From Deltaproteobacteria bacterium (lineage in GTDB: Bacteria > Myxococcota_A > Polyangia > Polyangiales > Houyiibacteriaceae), in the NCBI GenBank assembly GCA_003647035.1, contig QMMB01000066.1, positions 1 through 10,556 of the forward strand: 10,556 nucleotides of DNA. The letters are read 5' to 3'. The notes under the pieces are model-generated. The model ran no database searches and was not told the origin of the DNA. It saw only the letters and a list, made by a program, of their open reading frames with translations. The position numbers and the translations under genes are program-made. Positions 1 to 7,704 of this stretch are shown here, piece after piece (within the stretch, counting starts at the first letter, position 1; each line of letters opens with the position of its first letter).

Positions 1-23
1 AACTTCGAAATCGCTTTTTCCAT
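1..23 (-). CDS. Start of a fourth operon gene, cut off by the window edge
   Basis: On the minus strand an ATG at 23 opens a frame reading M-E-K-A-I-S-K before the window ends. An AAGGA Shine-Dalgarno sequence sits six bases upstream and shares bases with the TAA stop of the TPR lipoprotein gene, so the gap between the genes is nine bases and translation is probably coupled. Seven residues are too few to identify the product. By gene order in glt/nfs clusters it could be a GltF-, GltG- or NfsF-like component, but that is inference only. The N-terminus shows no signal peptide so far. Confidence 0.5.
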
Positions 24-32
24 GATTCGTCC

Positions 33-1313
33 TTAACCCGTGACCTGCATCGCCTCGACCGAGATGTCGATGTTCTGGATGCGGCCGGGCCGACACTTGG
101 GTGCGCCCCGCTTCTTGCTCGACTTTTGAGCGCAACGATTACTCACATCCTGCACGCTCGAACGGAATTCGGTTTGCTTGCCGGCACGCTGCAAGAACTC
201 GCTGAAGTAGACCTTGGCCTCCTTGAGCTCGTTGACCGACCCCGACATGTAGTCCTGGTAGAGCACGCCGAGGTTGAAGAACGCCTCGGGACGCCTGGCA
301 TCGAGCTGCTTGGCGCGCTCGTACTGGGTCTCCGCCTCCGGGAACCGCTCGAGGCCGCGAAGCGCGGTGCCGAGACCGATGACCGCGTCGTAGTTGCTCG
401 GGTTGAGCTCGACGGCACGGGCGAAGGCCTTCCGCCCATCCTCGTAGCCGCGGAACGAAATGGTGACCTCCCCGAAATTCATCTGCGCCTCGAAAAGGTC
501 CGGATCGAGCGTGATAGCTCTCTGGAAGAATCGAAGCGCCGAGATCACATCGCCTTTGTAAACCTTGATCAAGCCCCAGGTGTTGTAGATGGGCGCGTAG
601 TCCGCATCGAGCATCTGCGCCTGTCGGCACACGACCTCCGCGAGGTCAAGCTCCGACGCATTGCCCTTGCGCCCACGGTCGTAGTGCAGGAGCGCCATCT
701 GGTTGAAGGCCGACAAGTAGTCGGACTCGATCGCCAGCGCCCGTCGCAGGTTCTTGAGCGCCTCTTCGTTTTGCCCCTGCGACCGCTGCACGATCGCGAG
801 GTTGGTGTAGCCCGAGGTGCACTGCGGATCGTCCTTGATCGAGCGCTCGAATGCGGACCTCGCCTGAGCGGTGCGGCCGTCCTCTAGGTCGCGAAGCCCC
901 AGGCCCACGCGCGCCTTGCAGAACCTGGAATCAACGGCCAGCGCCTTGTCGTAGTACTTGTGCGCACCGTCATCCCCGCAGCGCGATAGCGCAAGGCCCG
1001 CCATGTAGTGCGCCTCCGCAAAGTGTCCGCTCTGCGCATCCGCTGCGCGCTCGAATGACTTCTCCGACGCATTGCACTTGGCCGAGGTCCAGCCGGACTT
1101 TTCGTTGCTCTCGAACTCGTCGAGGGCCGACTCCCACTTGCCATGCGCCTTCCTGCTGACGGCGCTGCCGTCTGCGGTTGTAATCGCTTCGCCCCCTGCC
1201 GTTCGCGCAACATCTGCGGACGGTGTGGTTCCCTTCTTCGAGCTCGTGCTCTCTCCTCCGCAACCCACGGCGAGCGCGATGGCAATGAACGCTACTTGAT
1301 GATGTGTTCGCAT
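33..1313 (-). CDS. TPR lipoprotein, GltE/AglT/NfsE-like
   Basis: This is a 426-residue exported TPR protein. The N-terminus (MRTHHQ, then a hydrophobic stretch ending A-V-G-C-G-G) is a lipoprotein signal with Cys18 as the likely lipidated residue; the lipobox is slightly degenerate, with Ala at -3 and Val at -2. A low-complexity Ser/Thr/Ala/Gly tether of about 35 residues follows. From about residue 75 to 370 there are consecutive TPR units with the usual pattern (G/A-L at helix A, A-x-x-x-[FY] at helix B, then D/N-P). The tail is basic and ends in a P-G-R-I-Q-N-I-D stretch. The ATG at 1313 is preferred over the GTG at 1316 because a GGGAGGAG Shine-Dalgarno lies five bases before the ATG but only two before the GTG. 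The start overlaps the upstream stop by one base (TGATG). In Myxococcus, AglT/GltE is a TPR lipoprotein of the gliding complex next to AgmU/GltD, and NfsE is its spore-coat paralogue. The assignment rests on architecture and gene order. Confidence 0.88.
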   Translation of the reverse strand: MRTHHQVAFIAIALAVGCGGESTSSKKGTTPSADVARTAGGEAITTADGSAVSRKAHGKWESALDEFESNEKSGWTSAKCNASEKSFERAADAQSGHFAEAHYMAGLALSRCGDDGAHKYYDKALAVDSRFCKARVGLGLRDLEDGRTAQARSAFERSIKDDPQCTSGYTNLAIVQRSQGQNEEALKNLRRALAIESDYLSAFNQMALLHYDRGRKGNASELDLAEVVCRQAQMLDADYAPIYNTWGLIKVYKGDVISALRFFQRAITLDPDLFEAQMNFGEVTISFRGYEDGRKAFARAVELNPSNYDAVIGLGTALRGLERFPEAETQYERAKQLDARRPEAFFNLGVLYQDYMSGSVNELKEAKVYFSEFLQRAGKQTEFRSSVQDVSNRCAQKSSKKRGAPKCRPGRIQNIDISVEAMQVTG

Positions 1314-4300
1314 CACGGCTCCTCCCTGTTGGCAAGCGCATCTTTGGTATTCAGCCTCTGCTGATTGATCGCGCCGAGGTCCACGGCCCCCGGGTCGCCA
1401 ACCGTCGCCTTGACGTAGTTGGGCTCTCCTCGAAGCTCCGCCGCGACGGGGTACTTCCGCGGGTTGAGCCCGTTGAGCTCCCGCTCACACGTGCGCGACC
1501 ACTCGTTGAACCAGCGAACCTGCGTGGCGGTCTTCAGGCAGAACTCGAACTTGTCGATAGCCTGGCGCTGCAGCGGCTCGGAGACGTCGTCAAGAGCGCC
1601 AACATAGATGTCGAATAGCCCTGGGTCCTTTTCGATTTCCCGGGGAATCGGCGCGTCGCGGAACTCGTCTACGAAGCTCCGGTACATCTCACCGCTCCGG
1701 GAAGCCGCCGCGATCTGCCACGGGGCCGACTTCATCTGGACCCCCTCCACGTCGACGGTCATCTTGGCCACTTTGGCGTAGCCGGCCTCGGCGGTCCGAA
1801 GCACAGCCTGCTTTCGCTTGACCCACTTCTTGAACTCCGTGTCGGACCACTTCTTCACGCGAGCCATACTCTTGCCCCCGCGATACTGCGGGAACGCGAC
1901 CTTCTCGAAGTCGGCGAACTTGTATTCCGAAAGGTAGAACTGCGACTCCGCAGCGCTGTCGAGCGCCTGGCGAATGTACAGCACCTTGTTGTCCTTCGAC
2001 GTGTTCTTGAGCGCGCGGATTCGTTTGGGCGCCCCCGCGGTCCAACCTTTGACGGCGGCCTGGAAGTACTTCCTGGCATCGCCCTTCTTGTTGAGCTCCC
2101 AGAACGCCCGGCCGATGGCCGTATTCGCCTGGATCAGCTGGTGAGGCACGCCGACCTTGCCGTACTTCTTCAGGTAGTCGCGATAGTGCGTGATCACCTG
2201 GAACCACCGCTTCTGGCGCTGGTAGATCGAGCCGATCGAGAACATGACCTGAGAAGTCTGGCGCGGAAGCTTGCGCCTGTAGTTGCGCGCAAACAGGTCC
2301 GAGTCCTCCATGGCTGCCTTGTCGTCGCCAAGACCAATCCGGAAGAAGGTCGCTTGCTCCAAGCCTTCGATGGCATTCGGACACACATCGTTGCGCTTGT
2401 CCTCCGCACTGCATCGCTTGCCGTCCTCCCCAGGGAACTTCCGCGCGAACTGCTCGTAGTATTTGGCCGCCTGCTCGTAATACGCGAGTGCCTGGAAGTT
2501 CTGGCCAATCAGGTAGACCGCCTTCTTGGAGAGCTTGCTCTGCGGGTACCGCTCGATGAGCACGGTGCGCACCTGAATGGCGCGGCCGAGCAAATGCGCC
2601 GCCTCGAAGTTGATCGCGGCGTTGTACAGCATTTCGTCCATCTCGCCGCACTCGTCGTGGCGACGGAAGATGCGGACGTACGTCGCAGCAGCCTTCTTGA
2701 ACTGCTGGGTCTTTTGATAGGTTTCCGCTTCCTTGCGGCGAACCTGGCACTGTAAGTTGCCGAGAGTCCCGCATAGGTCCGGGTTCTCGTCGGCCAGTTG
2801 GTCGGTCCCGCAGAACGACGCCGACATTGGGTCGATCGCCGCGCCGAGCTCCTGAATGCAAGCGACCCGCGGCTGCGCGAGCTGGGTGCCAAGCACGTTG
2901 AGGCAGTCCAGATAGAGGTTCGCGGCGTACTCGGCGAGCTCGCTGTCCTTGTGATTGAACGCGATGTCCCGGAACAGCACGGCGGCCTCTTCGAAGCGAT
3001 TGGCCTCGTAGTAGATGCGGGCGCGGCGATACTTGATCGTCGACATGTCTTCCGCCTTATCGACGTAACACACGTACCGATTGAACGCCTCGAGCATGCC
3101 CTCCTGAAGCGGCGTGAGCTTCTTTGGGGCAAATTTGTTCTTCGGCGCGGCTTTCGCGTTCTTCAGCGCCCTCTGGTCGCTCTTGCTGACGAACTTCGTC
3201 TCGGTCTCGTGCGGCACATACTGCTGCTGGTACAGGTTGTTGTAACAAAGCACCGCGGCGTACGCCGCGTCGCTCGTAAACTCGCCCTGAGAGTCTTGCT
3301 CGACGACACGGTCGAACGCCGGTCCACACTGGCCCCACTCTTCCATCTTCCACAGGAGCTCGGCGTAGAAGTACGAAAGTTTGTACTTGGTCGGCCAGTC
3401 GCGCTTGTCGATGTTGACGAACTTCATCTGCTCCATGTCGGGGAACTCTTTGAGCAGCGTCCTGTAGAGCACGGCAGCCTGCGACATGGTCCTCTTGCTC
3501 TTGGTACCGGGAGAGGAATCGGTGCCGACCGCCTCTCGATGCCAAGAAGTCCCGAGCCAAAGCATCGTGGTGGCCGTCTCCACCTTGCACGCTTCGACCT
3601 TGGCCGGGGGCTTCCCGCCTTTCTTGTAAGTCCGATAGACGTCGACGAGGCGCTTGAGCTCGACGATTTGCTCCTGCTTGGGGCGCGACGAGATCACCGC
3701 GGCGGTGACCTTGGTCTGCCAATCGCAAAGCGAGTTGCTGCGTGGCGAGTCAGCCATGAGCTTGTGGTACACGGCGATCGCCTGCGGCCACTGGCCCGTG
3801 TCGTAGTAGAGCTCGGCGAGATTCTCGAGCATCTCGTGAGCTTCGGCGTCGTTCTTGGAGTAGCGCCGGAAGAAGGAGAGAGCCTTCCCGGGCGAGCCGT
3901 AGTGCGAGTACGGCAGCACGAGCTCCTTTCGGGCCTGTCGCGCGAGGTTCTTCGCGTCGTTGGCGTACTTATTCTTGCGAGCGAAGTCGAGAATATCGAC
4001 GAAGCCCTGCAAGGACTGCCTGTAGCGCTCGCGGTTGTATTCGACCCAAGCGAGCTTGTAGAGCGCGTACCCGTACACCGAGTTTCGCTTCGGCGGAAAC
4101 TCGATGACCTTGCCGTAGAACTTCGCAGCAGCATCCATATCGCTGTCGTTGAAGTAGAACTCCGCAAACGATAGATACGCGTTTGGCACGAAGCGGCTTC
4201 TTGGATAGTCCTTGATCAATCGCCGGTAGACCGAACGCGCCTTGTCGAACTGGTCGAGCTCCTGAAGTGCGAAAGCCAGCGAGAACAGGACCTCGTCCAT

Positions 4301-4930
4301 CCGGTTGAAGTTCGGATGGTCACGCACGAGGGTCGCGTAAGTGCGAATGCTGTCCTCACGAATTTTATCTAGGTCGCGCACGGCTGCCTTCTGGCCGTCA
4401 CGCGCCTGCTTGCATCGGGCCTTTTCCTTGTCCCGGGTGCACGCCTCGTAGATCGGGTCGTCGAAGGAGCGAACCTTGGCGTTCTTCGCGATCTGCATCT
4501 CGAACTGCGTCTCGGCGAGACGCAGCAGGATCTGGGGCCGTCGTGGGTCATCGTCGGCGCTGTTCTTGACGAGCCGCTGAAGGATGGAGATCTCCCGCTC
4601 GAGCAGGTTCTCTGCCCTTGCCCGTGTCTGCTCCCGCCCCAGCCGCGTGCTCAGATCGATTTGGAGCGAAGGACCCGTCGGGCCTTGATTCTTCGCCTTC
4701 TTTGGCGCCGTCGCTGTCATGCGCGAGACCGGCGCGTTGCCGCCCTCTTTCGCTACTTCCTTCCGCGCACCCGGCGGACACGCCACGATCGCTCGCTCCG
4801 TGCTCTCCGGAATACACATCGGGGCCGTGCTCATCGGCGCTTGCTCCGCTGCCGCCTCGCCCCCCATTACCACAGCGACCAGCCCGCAAAGGAGGCTCGC
4901 TGCGTACTTCAATTTTGTTAGCGCGTGCAT
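1313..4930 (-). CDS. Large periplasmic TPR protein, GltD/AgmU/NfsD-like
   Basis: This is a 1205-residue protein with a Sec signal peptide: MHALTKLK, hydrophobic residues 9-23, and probable cleavage after the A-A-A near residue 28. Residues about 30-90 look disordered. Residues 95-145 form a charged helix followed by an L-x-R-L-A-E-T-Q-F unit. From about 205 onward TPR/Sel-type helix pairs repeat along almost the whole chain; examples are the units at about 211-245 and 246-280. A five-Cys patch falls at about 676-727. No membrane helix follows the signal, so the mature protein should be periplasmic. The ATG at 4930 has an AGGTGA seven bases upstream and overlaps the previous gene by 13 bases; the stop overlaps the next start by one base. 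Size, export and position between GltC- and GltE-like genes match GltD (AgmU) of the Myxococcus gliding machinery or NfsD of spore-coat assembly, which are paralogues I cannot tell apart here. Confidence 0.9.
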   Translation of the reverse strand: MHALTKLKYAASLLCGLVAVVMGGEAAAEQAPMSTAPMCIPESTERAIVACPPGARKEVAKEGGNAPVSRMTATAPKKAKNQGPTGPSLQIDLSTRLGREQTRARAENLLEREISILQRLVKNSADDDPRRPQILLRLAETQFEMQIAKNAKVRSFDDPIYEACTRDKEKARCKQARDGQKAAVRDLDKIREDSIRTYATLVRDHPNFNRMDEVLFSLAFALQELDQFDKARSVYRRLIKDYPRSRFVPNAYLSFAEFYFNDSDMDAAAKFYGKVIEFPPKRNSVYGYALYKLAWVEYNRERYRQSLQGFVDILDFARKNKYANDAKNLARQARKELVLPYSHYGSPGKALSFFRRYSKNDAEAHEMLENLAELYYDTGQWPQAIAVYHKLMADSPRSNSLCDWQTKVTAAVISSRPKQEQIVELKRLVDVYRTYKKGGKPPAKVEACKVETATTMLWLGTSWHREAVGTDSSPGTKSKRTMSQAAVLYRTLLKEFPDMEQMKFVNIDKRDWPTKYKLSYFYAELLWKMEEWGQCGPAFDRVVEQDSQGEFTSDAAYAAVLCYNNLYQQQYVPHETETKFVSKSDQRALKNAKAAPKNKFAPKKLTPLQEGMLEAFNRYVCYVDKAEDMSTIKYRRARIYYEANRFEEAAVLFRDIAFNHKDSELAEYAANLYLDCLNVLGTQLAQPRVACIQELGAAIDPMSASFCGTDQLADENPDLCGTLGNLQCQVRRKEAETYQKTQQFKKAAATYVRIFRRHDECGEMDEMLYNAAINFEAAHLLGRAIQVRTVLIERYPQSKLSKKAVYLIGQNFQALAYYEQAAKYYEQFARKFPGEDGKRCSAEDKRNDVCPNAIEGLEQATFFRIGLGDDKAAMEDSDLFARNYRRKLPRQTSQVMFSIGSIYQRQKRWFQVITHYRDYLKKYGKVGVPHQLIQANTAIGRAFWELNKKGDARKYFQAAVKGWTAGAPKRIRALKNTSKDNKVLYIRQALDSAAESQFYLSEYKFADFEKVAFPQYRGGKSMARVKKWSDTEFKKWVKRKQAVLRTAEAGYAKVAKMTVDVEGVQMKSAPWQIAAASRSGEMYRSFVDEFRDAPIPREIEKDPGLFDIYVGALDDVSEPLQRQAIDKFEFCLKTATQVRWFNEWSRTCERELNGLNPRKYPVAAELRGEPNYVKATVGDPGAVDLGAINQQRLNTKDALANREEP

Positions 4931-6552
4931 AGGTTAGTCACCTGTTGTCGATAGAACCCGAGCTCATCTCGCCACCACTCCCCATTGAACGGCCAGAGCT
5001 GATGTTCCTCGTCCACGTTCACGTCGCCGCCTTTGGACTTCTTGGCGAGCGACATTTGCTGTTGGAGCTCCTGATCGATTTGACCGCGCCGGAAGGTCGC
5101 GATCTCGAGCTCGACCGTGTCGACCTGATTGCTGAGGTCTCGAAGCTCACGAATCAACCGCTTGTAGCGGCCGCGCGCGAGGTCACCTGCCTGGTCGACC
5201 GCGAACGCCCTCGCGAGCGACACGTCTTCGAGAATCTGCCCGCCAACCGGCGAGCCCTGGAATTTCTCATCCGACTTCCCGAGACGTGCCTCTTCGGAGT
5301 CGAGGATCGCAACGTACTCGAGATGTTGGAGCACAGTGCGGTCGCTCAACGCGGACGCCACAATCGGACGAACGCGAGGCGAGAGCTCTGCCTGGCCGGC
5401 CCGAATTTTTTTCAGGAACTCGAAGAAATCGGCGTTGTCCTCGTGCTTTCGGAGCACCGCGTCGAGCTCCTGCTTCACCGGGTCATAGCGGTCGTGGTAC
5501 TGCGCGACCGTGGCCTCGGCATTGTCGACCTGACAGTTCACGAAGAACGTCACCGCCTTCAGCACGAGCGCCTCGGGGTAAAACGAATTCTCGAAGTAGG
5601 GCGAGTACAAGGTGTGCACGTTGCCGAGCGCGCGGGAGTACTCGTCGGCGAGGAAAAACGCCCAAGATGACTCGAAAAGCGAATCAAGCCAATACTCGCT
5701 AGCCTGCTCGACCCTCGTCCATGACTCGACCGATTGGCCTAGGAGCGTGCCGTCGATTTTGCCACCCTTCCCCTGGTTCGCCGCGGTGTAGTAGACGCGA
5801 GCGAGAGAAATCCATGCGAGGTTGCGCATGCGGCCTTCATCCACGCCCTCGACGTCACCGGCATCGATGGCTTCGAGAATCGCCCGAAACGATGCGATGG
5901 CCGGGCGGGCCTTTCGCATGCGAATGAACGAGATGCCTTCGAAGAACTTCGCGTAGGAATACTGCTTGGACTTCGGGCCGACCTCCTGAAAGACATCGAT
6001 CGCCTGACGGAACGATGCCTGCGAGTAGAGGTGGCGTCCCATTAGATAGAGAAGCTGGTTGTAGAGCTCTGGGTCTTTCTCCTTGAACTCCTCGAGCGCG
6101 CCGATGCCGTAACGGCCGACCTTCTCGATGATCCCAGAGGACTCCGGAAGCTTCGAGGCCAACAACCCAAGCCATTCGAGCGTGTCGCCAAAGTTGCGAT
6201 GTGCCGGCCCCTGCGCACCGATGTCATCGAACACCGTGAGCGCGGACTGGTAGTAACCCATCTGGTAGAGCGACTGGCCCAGCAGAAACTGTGCTCGCTG
6301 TCGATTGCCGCGGCCGTCTTTCGACTTGCCCGCCGAGACGCGGTCGAACCCCATCGAGGCTTCCTCGTACTTCTTGCTCTCGAACGCGCTCAGCGCGGCC
6401 GCGAGTCGCTTCGACGGTTTGCCGAGCTTGGTGGGCGCGCGGCTCTGCCCGGTCTCGTCGAGACCAAAGCTCATGTCCTGTGCGCGGGCCGACATGGTCA
6501 TCGCCAGGCCGCAGACCAACACAGGCACCGCCAAAAAGCGGATCCCCTTCAT
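4918..6552 (-). CDS. Secreted TPR protein, GltC/NfsC-like, first gene of the operon
   Basis: This is a 544-residue protein beginning MKGIRFLAVPVLV with a Sec signal peptide that should be cleaved after A-R-A near residue 25. The mature part starts acidic, followed by TPR-like helix pairs from about residue 50 to 360, for example F-x-x-K-x-Y-E-E-A near 58-68 and M-G-Y-Y-Q-S-A-L further on. Residues about 459-506 are strongly predicted by eye to be a coiled coil rich in R, L, E and Q. The C-terminus W-P-F-N-G-E-W-W-R-D-E-L-G-F-Y (about 520-534) followed by a near-terminal Cys is an ending I associate with this myxobacterial TPR family. The frame stays open upstream to 7050, but the ATG at 6552 is chosen because it alone has an AAGGAG six bases upstream and is followed at once by a signal peptide. 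GltC is a periplasmic or outer-membrane-associated gliding protein and NfsC its spore-coat counterpart. The family call is weaker than for the two genes downstream. Confidence 0.88.
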   Translation of the reverse strand: MKGIRFLAVPVLVCGLAMTMSARAQDMSFGLDETGQSRAPTKLGKPSKRLAAALSAFESKKYEEASMGFDRVSAGKSKDGRGNRQRAQFLLGQSLYQMGYYQSALTVFDDIGAQGPAHRNFGDTLEWLGLLASKLPESSGIIEKVGRYGIGALEEFKEKDPELYNQLLYLMGRHLYSQASFRQAIDVFQEVGPKSKQYSYAKFFEGISFIRMRKARPAIASFRAILEAIDAGDVEGVDEGRMRNLAWISLARVYYTAANQGKGGKIDGTLLGQSVESWTRVEQASEYWLDSLFESSWAFFLADEYSRALGNVHTLYSPYFENSFYPEALVLKAVTFFVNCQVDNAEATVAQYHDRYDPVKQELDAVLRKHEDNADFFEFLKKIRAGQAELSPRVRPIVASALSDRTVLQHLEYVAILDSEEARLGKSDEKFQGSPVGGQILEDVSLARAFAVDQAGDLARGRYKRLIRELRDLSNQVDTVELEIATFRRGQIDQELQQQMSLAKKSKGGDVNVDEEHQLWPFNGEWWRDELGFYRQQVTNLCTR

Positions 6553-6574
6553 AAAGCGCTCCTTCGTGCGGAAG

Positions 6575-6588
6575 CTTGGTTTTCCAAG
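6575..6588 (-). other. Small hairpin in the operon leader
   Basis: A perfect five-base stem (CTTGG/CCAAG) with an AAAA loop as read on the minus strand lies about 13 bases upstream of the Shine-Dalgarno of the GltC-like gene. It would form in the leader RNA of the operon. It has no U-tract and is too short for a terminator. Any effect on translation initiation is speculation. Confidence 0.3.
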
Positions 6589-6645
6589 TTCCCCTGACCC
6601 CCAGAATTTGAACGAAACCAGCCCCTTCCGGTCCGCTCGCATACC

Positions 6646-6675
6646 ATCATAGAAAGCAGCCGAAGGGGTCGTCAA
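6646..6675 (-). promoter_or_regulatory. Sigma70-type promoter of the TPR operon
   Basis: On the minus strand TTGACG (-35, 6675-6670, five of six consensus bases) is followed after 18 bases by TATGAT (-10, 6651-6646, five of six). Transcription would start near 6640 and give a leader of about 85-90 bases before the ATG at 6552. It is the best promoter-like sequence in the 317-base divergent intergenic region and points into the operon. The spacing is one base above optimal and no activator site was recognised. Confidence 0.6.
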
Positions 6676-6810
6676 GGTATAGGCCCATTGAGCTTTTGAC
6701 GGGCTGACTGCAATTGATACTGGAAGCCTGTTCATGAGCCTGAGAAATTCCGCGTGAGGCGCGGGCTCGTGCCGCGTCTCCCTGTGTCTGACCCCCCCGG
6801 CGGGGGAAGT

Positions 6811-6840
6811 TTGGGTCCGATCTCTTATTGCCGTTATGCT
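6811..6840 (+). promoter_or_regulatory. Weak candidate promoter of the Cys-rich lipoprotein gene
   Basis: TTGGGT (6811-6816) and TATGCT (6835-6840) are separated by 18 bases, about 30 bases before the ATG at 6870. The match to consensus is poor (three and four of six bases). A GC-rich inverted repeat (CCCCC/GGGGG around a five-base centre) lies immediately upstream, at about 6792-6807. Position is the main argument for this call. Confidence 0.25.
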
Positions 6841-6869
6841 GTGGATGACCGGGGGGTTCTCAGGGGGAC

Positions 6870-7337
6870 ATGATGAGTAAGAAGTTGCTTGAATTGATGG
6901 GGTTTGTAGCGATCTCGCTGCTGTGGCTGGCTGCGGCAGGCTGTGCGAACAGCGCTGTCGGCGACCCATGCGTGCCCGAGGCTGTGCCCGAAGGCGGATT
7001 CTTGGAGTCGGAAACCTATCTGGAGACCAGCTCGGTCCAATGCGCAACACGGGTGTGCCTCGTCCGAGGACTGGACGGTGACCCGAACAACCTCCAGCCG
7101 GACTGCTCGAAAGACCCGGACCCGCTTGAAAACCCCGCAGACTCGACGTGCGTCTCCGAAAACGAAGTCGAGCGCCGTGTCTACTGTTCCTGCCGATGCG
7201 GCGCGCCCGCAGAAAGCGGCCTCCCGACCTGCAGCTGCCCAGGCGGCTTCATCTGCGAAGAGGTCCTCGAGACCGGCGGCGACGGGCTGCGCGGAAGCTA
7301 CTGCGTCCGCGACCCGCTCCTCGAAGTCGAGCAATAG
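6870..7337 (+). CDS. Cys-rich lipoprotein of unknown function
   Basis: This is a 155-residue protein. The N-terminus (MMSKKLLELM, then a hydrophobic run ending L-A-A-A-G-C) is a clear lipoprotein signal with Cys25 lipidated, so it should be anchored to a membrane, facing the periplasm or cell surface. The mature part holds 12 further cysteines (34, 58, 63, 79, 94, 106, 108, 110, 121, 123, 129, 145), an even number that fits a disulfide-knotted domain of up to six bonds, with a dense C-S-C-R-C and C-S-C cluster at 106-123. It is acidic and Gly/Pro-rich and shows no enzyme motif. An AGGGGGA Shine-Dalgarno stands just before the ATG at 6870; the ATG at 6873 is equally possible. It is transcribed away from the TPR operon across a 317-base shared intergenic region, and its 3' end meets the YraN-like frame. 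I do not recognise a named family; similar small Cys-rich lipoproteins are frequent in myxobacteria. Confidence 0.85.
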   Translation: MMSKKLLELMGFVAISLLWLAAAGCANSAVGDPCVPEAVPEGGFLESETYLETSSVQCATRVCLVRGLDGDPNNLQPDCSKDPDPLENPADSTCVSENEVERRVYCSCRCGAPAESGLPTCSCPGGFICEEVLETGGDGLRGSYCVRDPLLEVEQ

Positions 7338-7704
7338 AACAGCACTCGCCCGCCGAGCCGAGGCACTCGTTGCGTCTTTACTAGAGCAGCGTGGTTTTCA
7401 GATCTGCGGACGCAACGTCCAGGTCGGTCGATTAGAGCTCGATGTGATCGCAAGGCGCGGTTCGCTGATCGTCGTGTGCGAAGTACGTTCGCGCGCCAGC
7501 GCACGCCCGGTGTTCCCCGCGGAGACGATCACTGGGAAGAAGCTAGCCCGAGTGAGGCGTGCCACGGCGATGTGGCTACGCAGAGAGAAACTCGGACGGG
7601 TGCATGCGCGCATCGATGCGGCGGCAGTGGTGTTCGACGGGCCAGGCGGAGAGCCAAGGGTCGAGTACTACGAGAACGTTTCGTTTCCATTTAGGTCGGA
7701 GTGA
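7177..7704 (+). CDS. YraN/UPF0102 family protein (endonuclease-like fold), start uncertain
   Basis: The region from about 7336 to the TGA at 7702-7704 encodes roughly 120 residues with the full pattern of the UPF0102/YraN family, whose fold resembles Holliday-junction and restriction endonucleases. The visible signs are A-E-A-L-V-A-S-L-L-E-Q-R-G-F, then G-R-L-E-L-D-V-I-A-R, then V-C-E-V-R-S-R (the usual E-V-K-T-R), then a P-A-E-T-I-T-x-K-K-L helix and a final strand V-E-Y-Y-E-N. The putative metal-site residues (the Asp of E-L-D and the Glu of C-E-V-R) are present, although the usual G-E-I/L-D is changed to L-E-L-D. The family is about 115-130 residues long, yet no ATG, GTG or TTG occurs in frame between 7180 and the domain. 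The nearest is the GTG at 7177, given here, which would overlap the lipoprotein gene by 161 bases and add an implausible Ala/Ser-rich leader. The product is confident; the start is not. Confidence 0.7.
   Translation: MSTVPADAARPQKAASRPAAAQAASSAKRSSRPAATGCAEATASATRSSKSSNRTALARRAEALVASLLEQRGFQICGRNVQVGRLELDVIARRGSLIVVCEVRSRASARPVFPAETITGKKLARVRRATAMWLRREKLGRVHARIDAAAVVFDGPGGEPRVEYYENVSFPFRSE

Noticed and set aside
2798..4174. A 458-codon open frame on the plus strand opposite the GltD-like gene, and similar long frames at 2141-2755, 4945-5670 and 126-887
   Set aside because: They lie antisense to strongly supported TPR genes, have no recognisable domain, and are expected from third-position GC bias on the opposite strand.
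6785..6807. REP-type element (TGTCTGACCC followed by a C-run/G-run inverted repeat) in the divergent intergenic region
   Set aside because: Only one copy with a short imperfect stem is visible; without a second copy in the window or a nearby REP-associated transposase the repeat call cannot be supported.
6553..7050. A longer GltC-like protein starting at 7050
   Set aside because: The extra 166 residues have no family character, would run through the promoter and into the divergent lipoprotein gene, and lie ahead of a clear signal peptide with its own Shine-Dalgarno at 6552.
6834..7334. A 166-codon minus-strand frame opposite the Cys-rich lipoprotein
   Set aside because: It is a mirror of the lipoprotein gene with no export signal, domain or ribosome-binding site.
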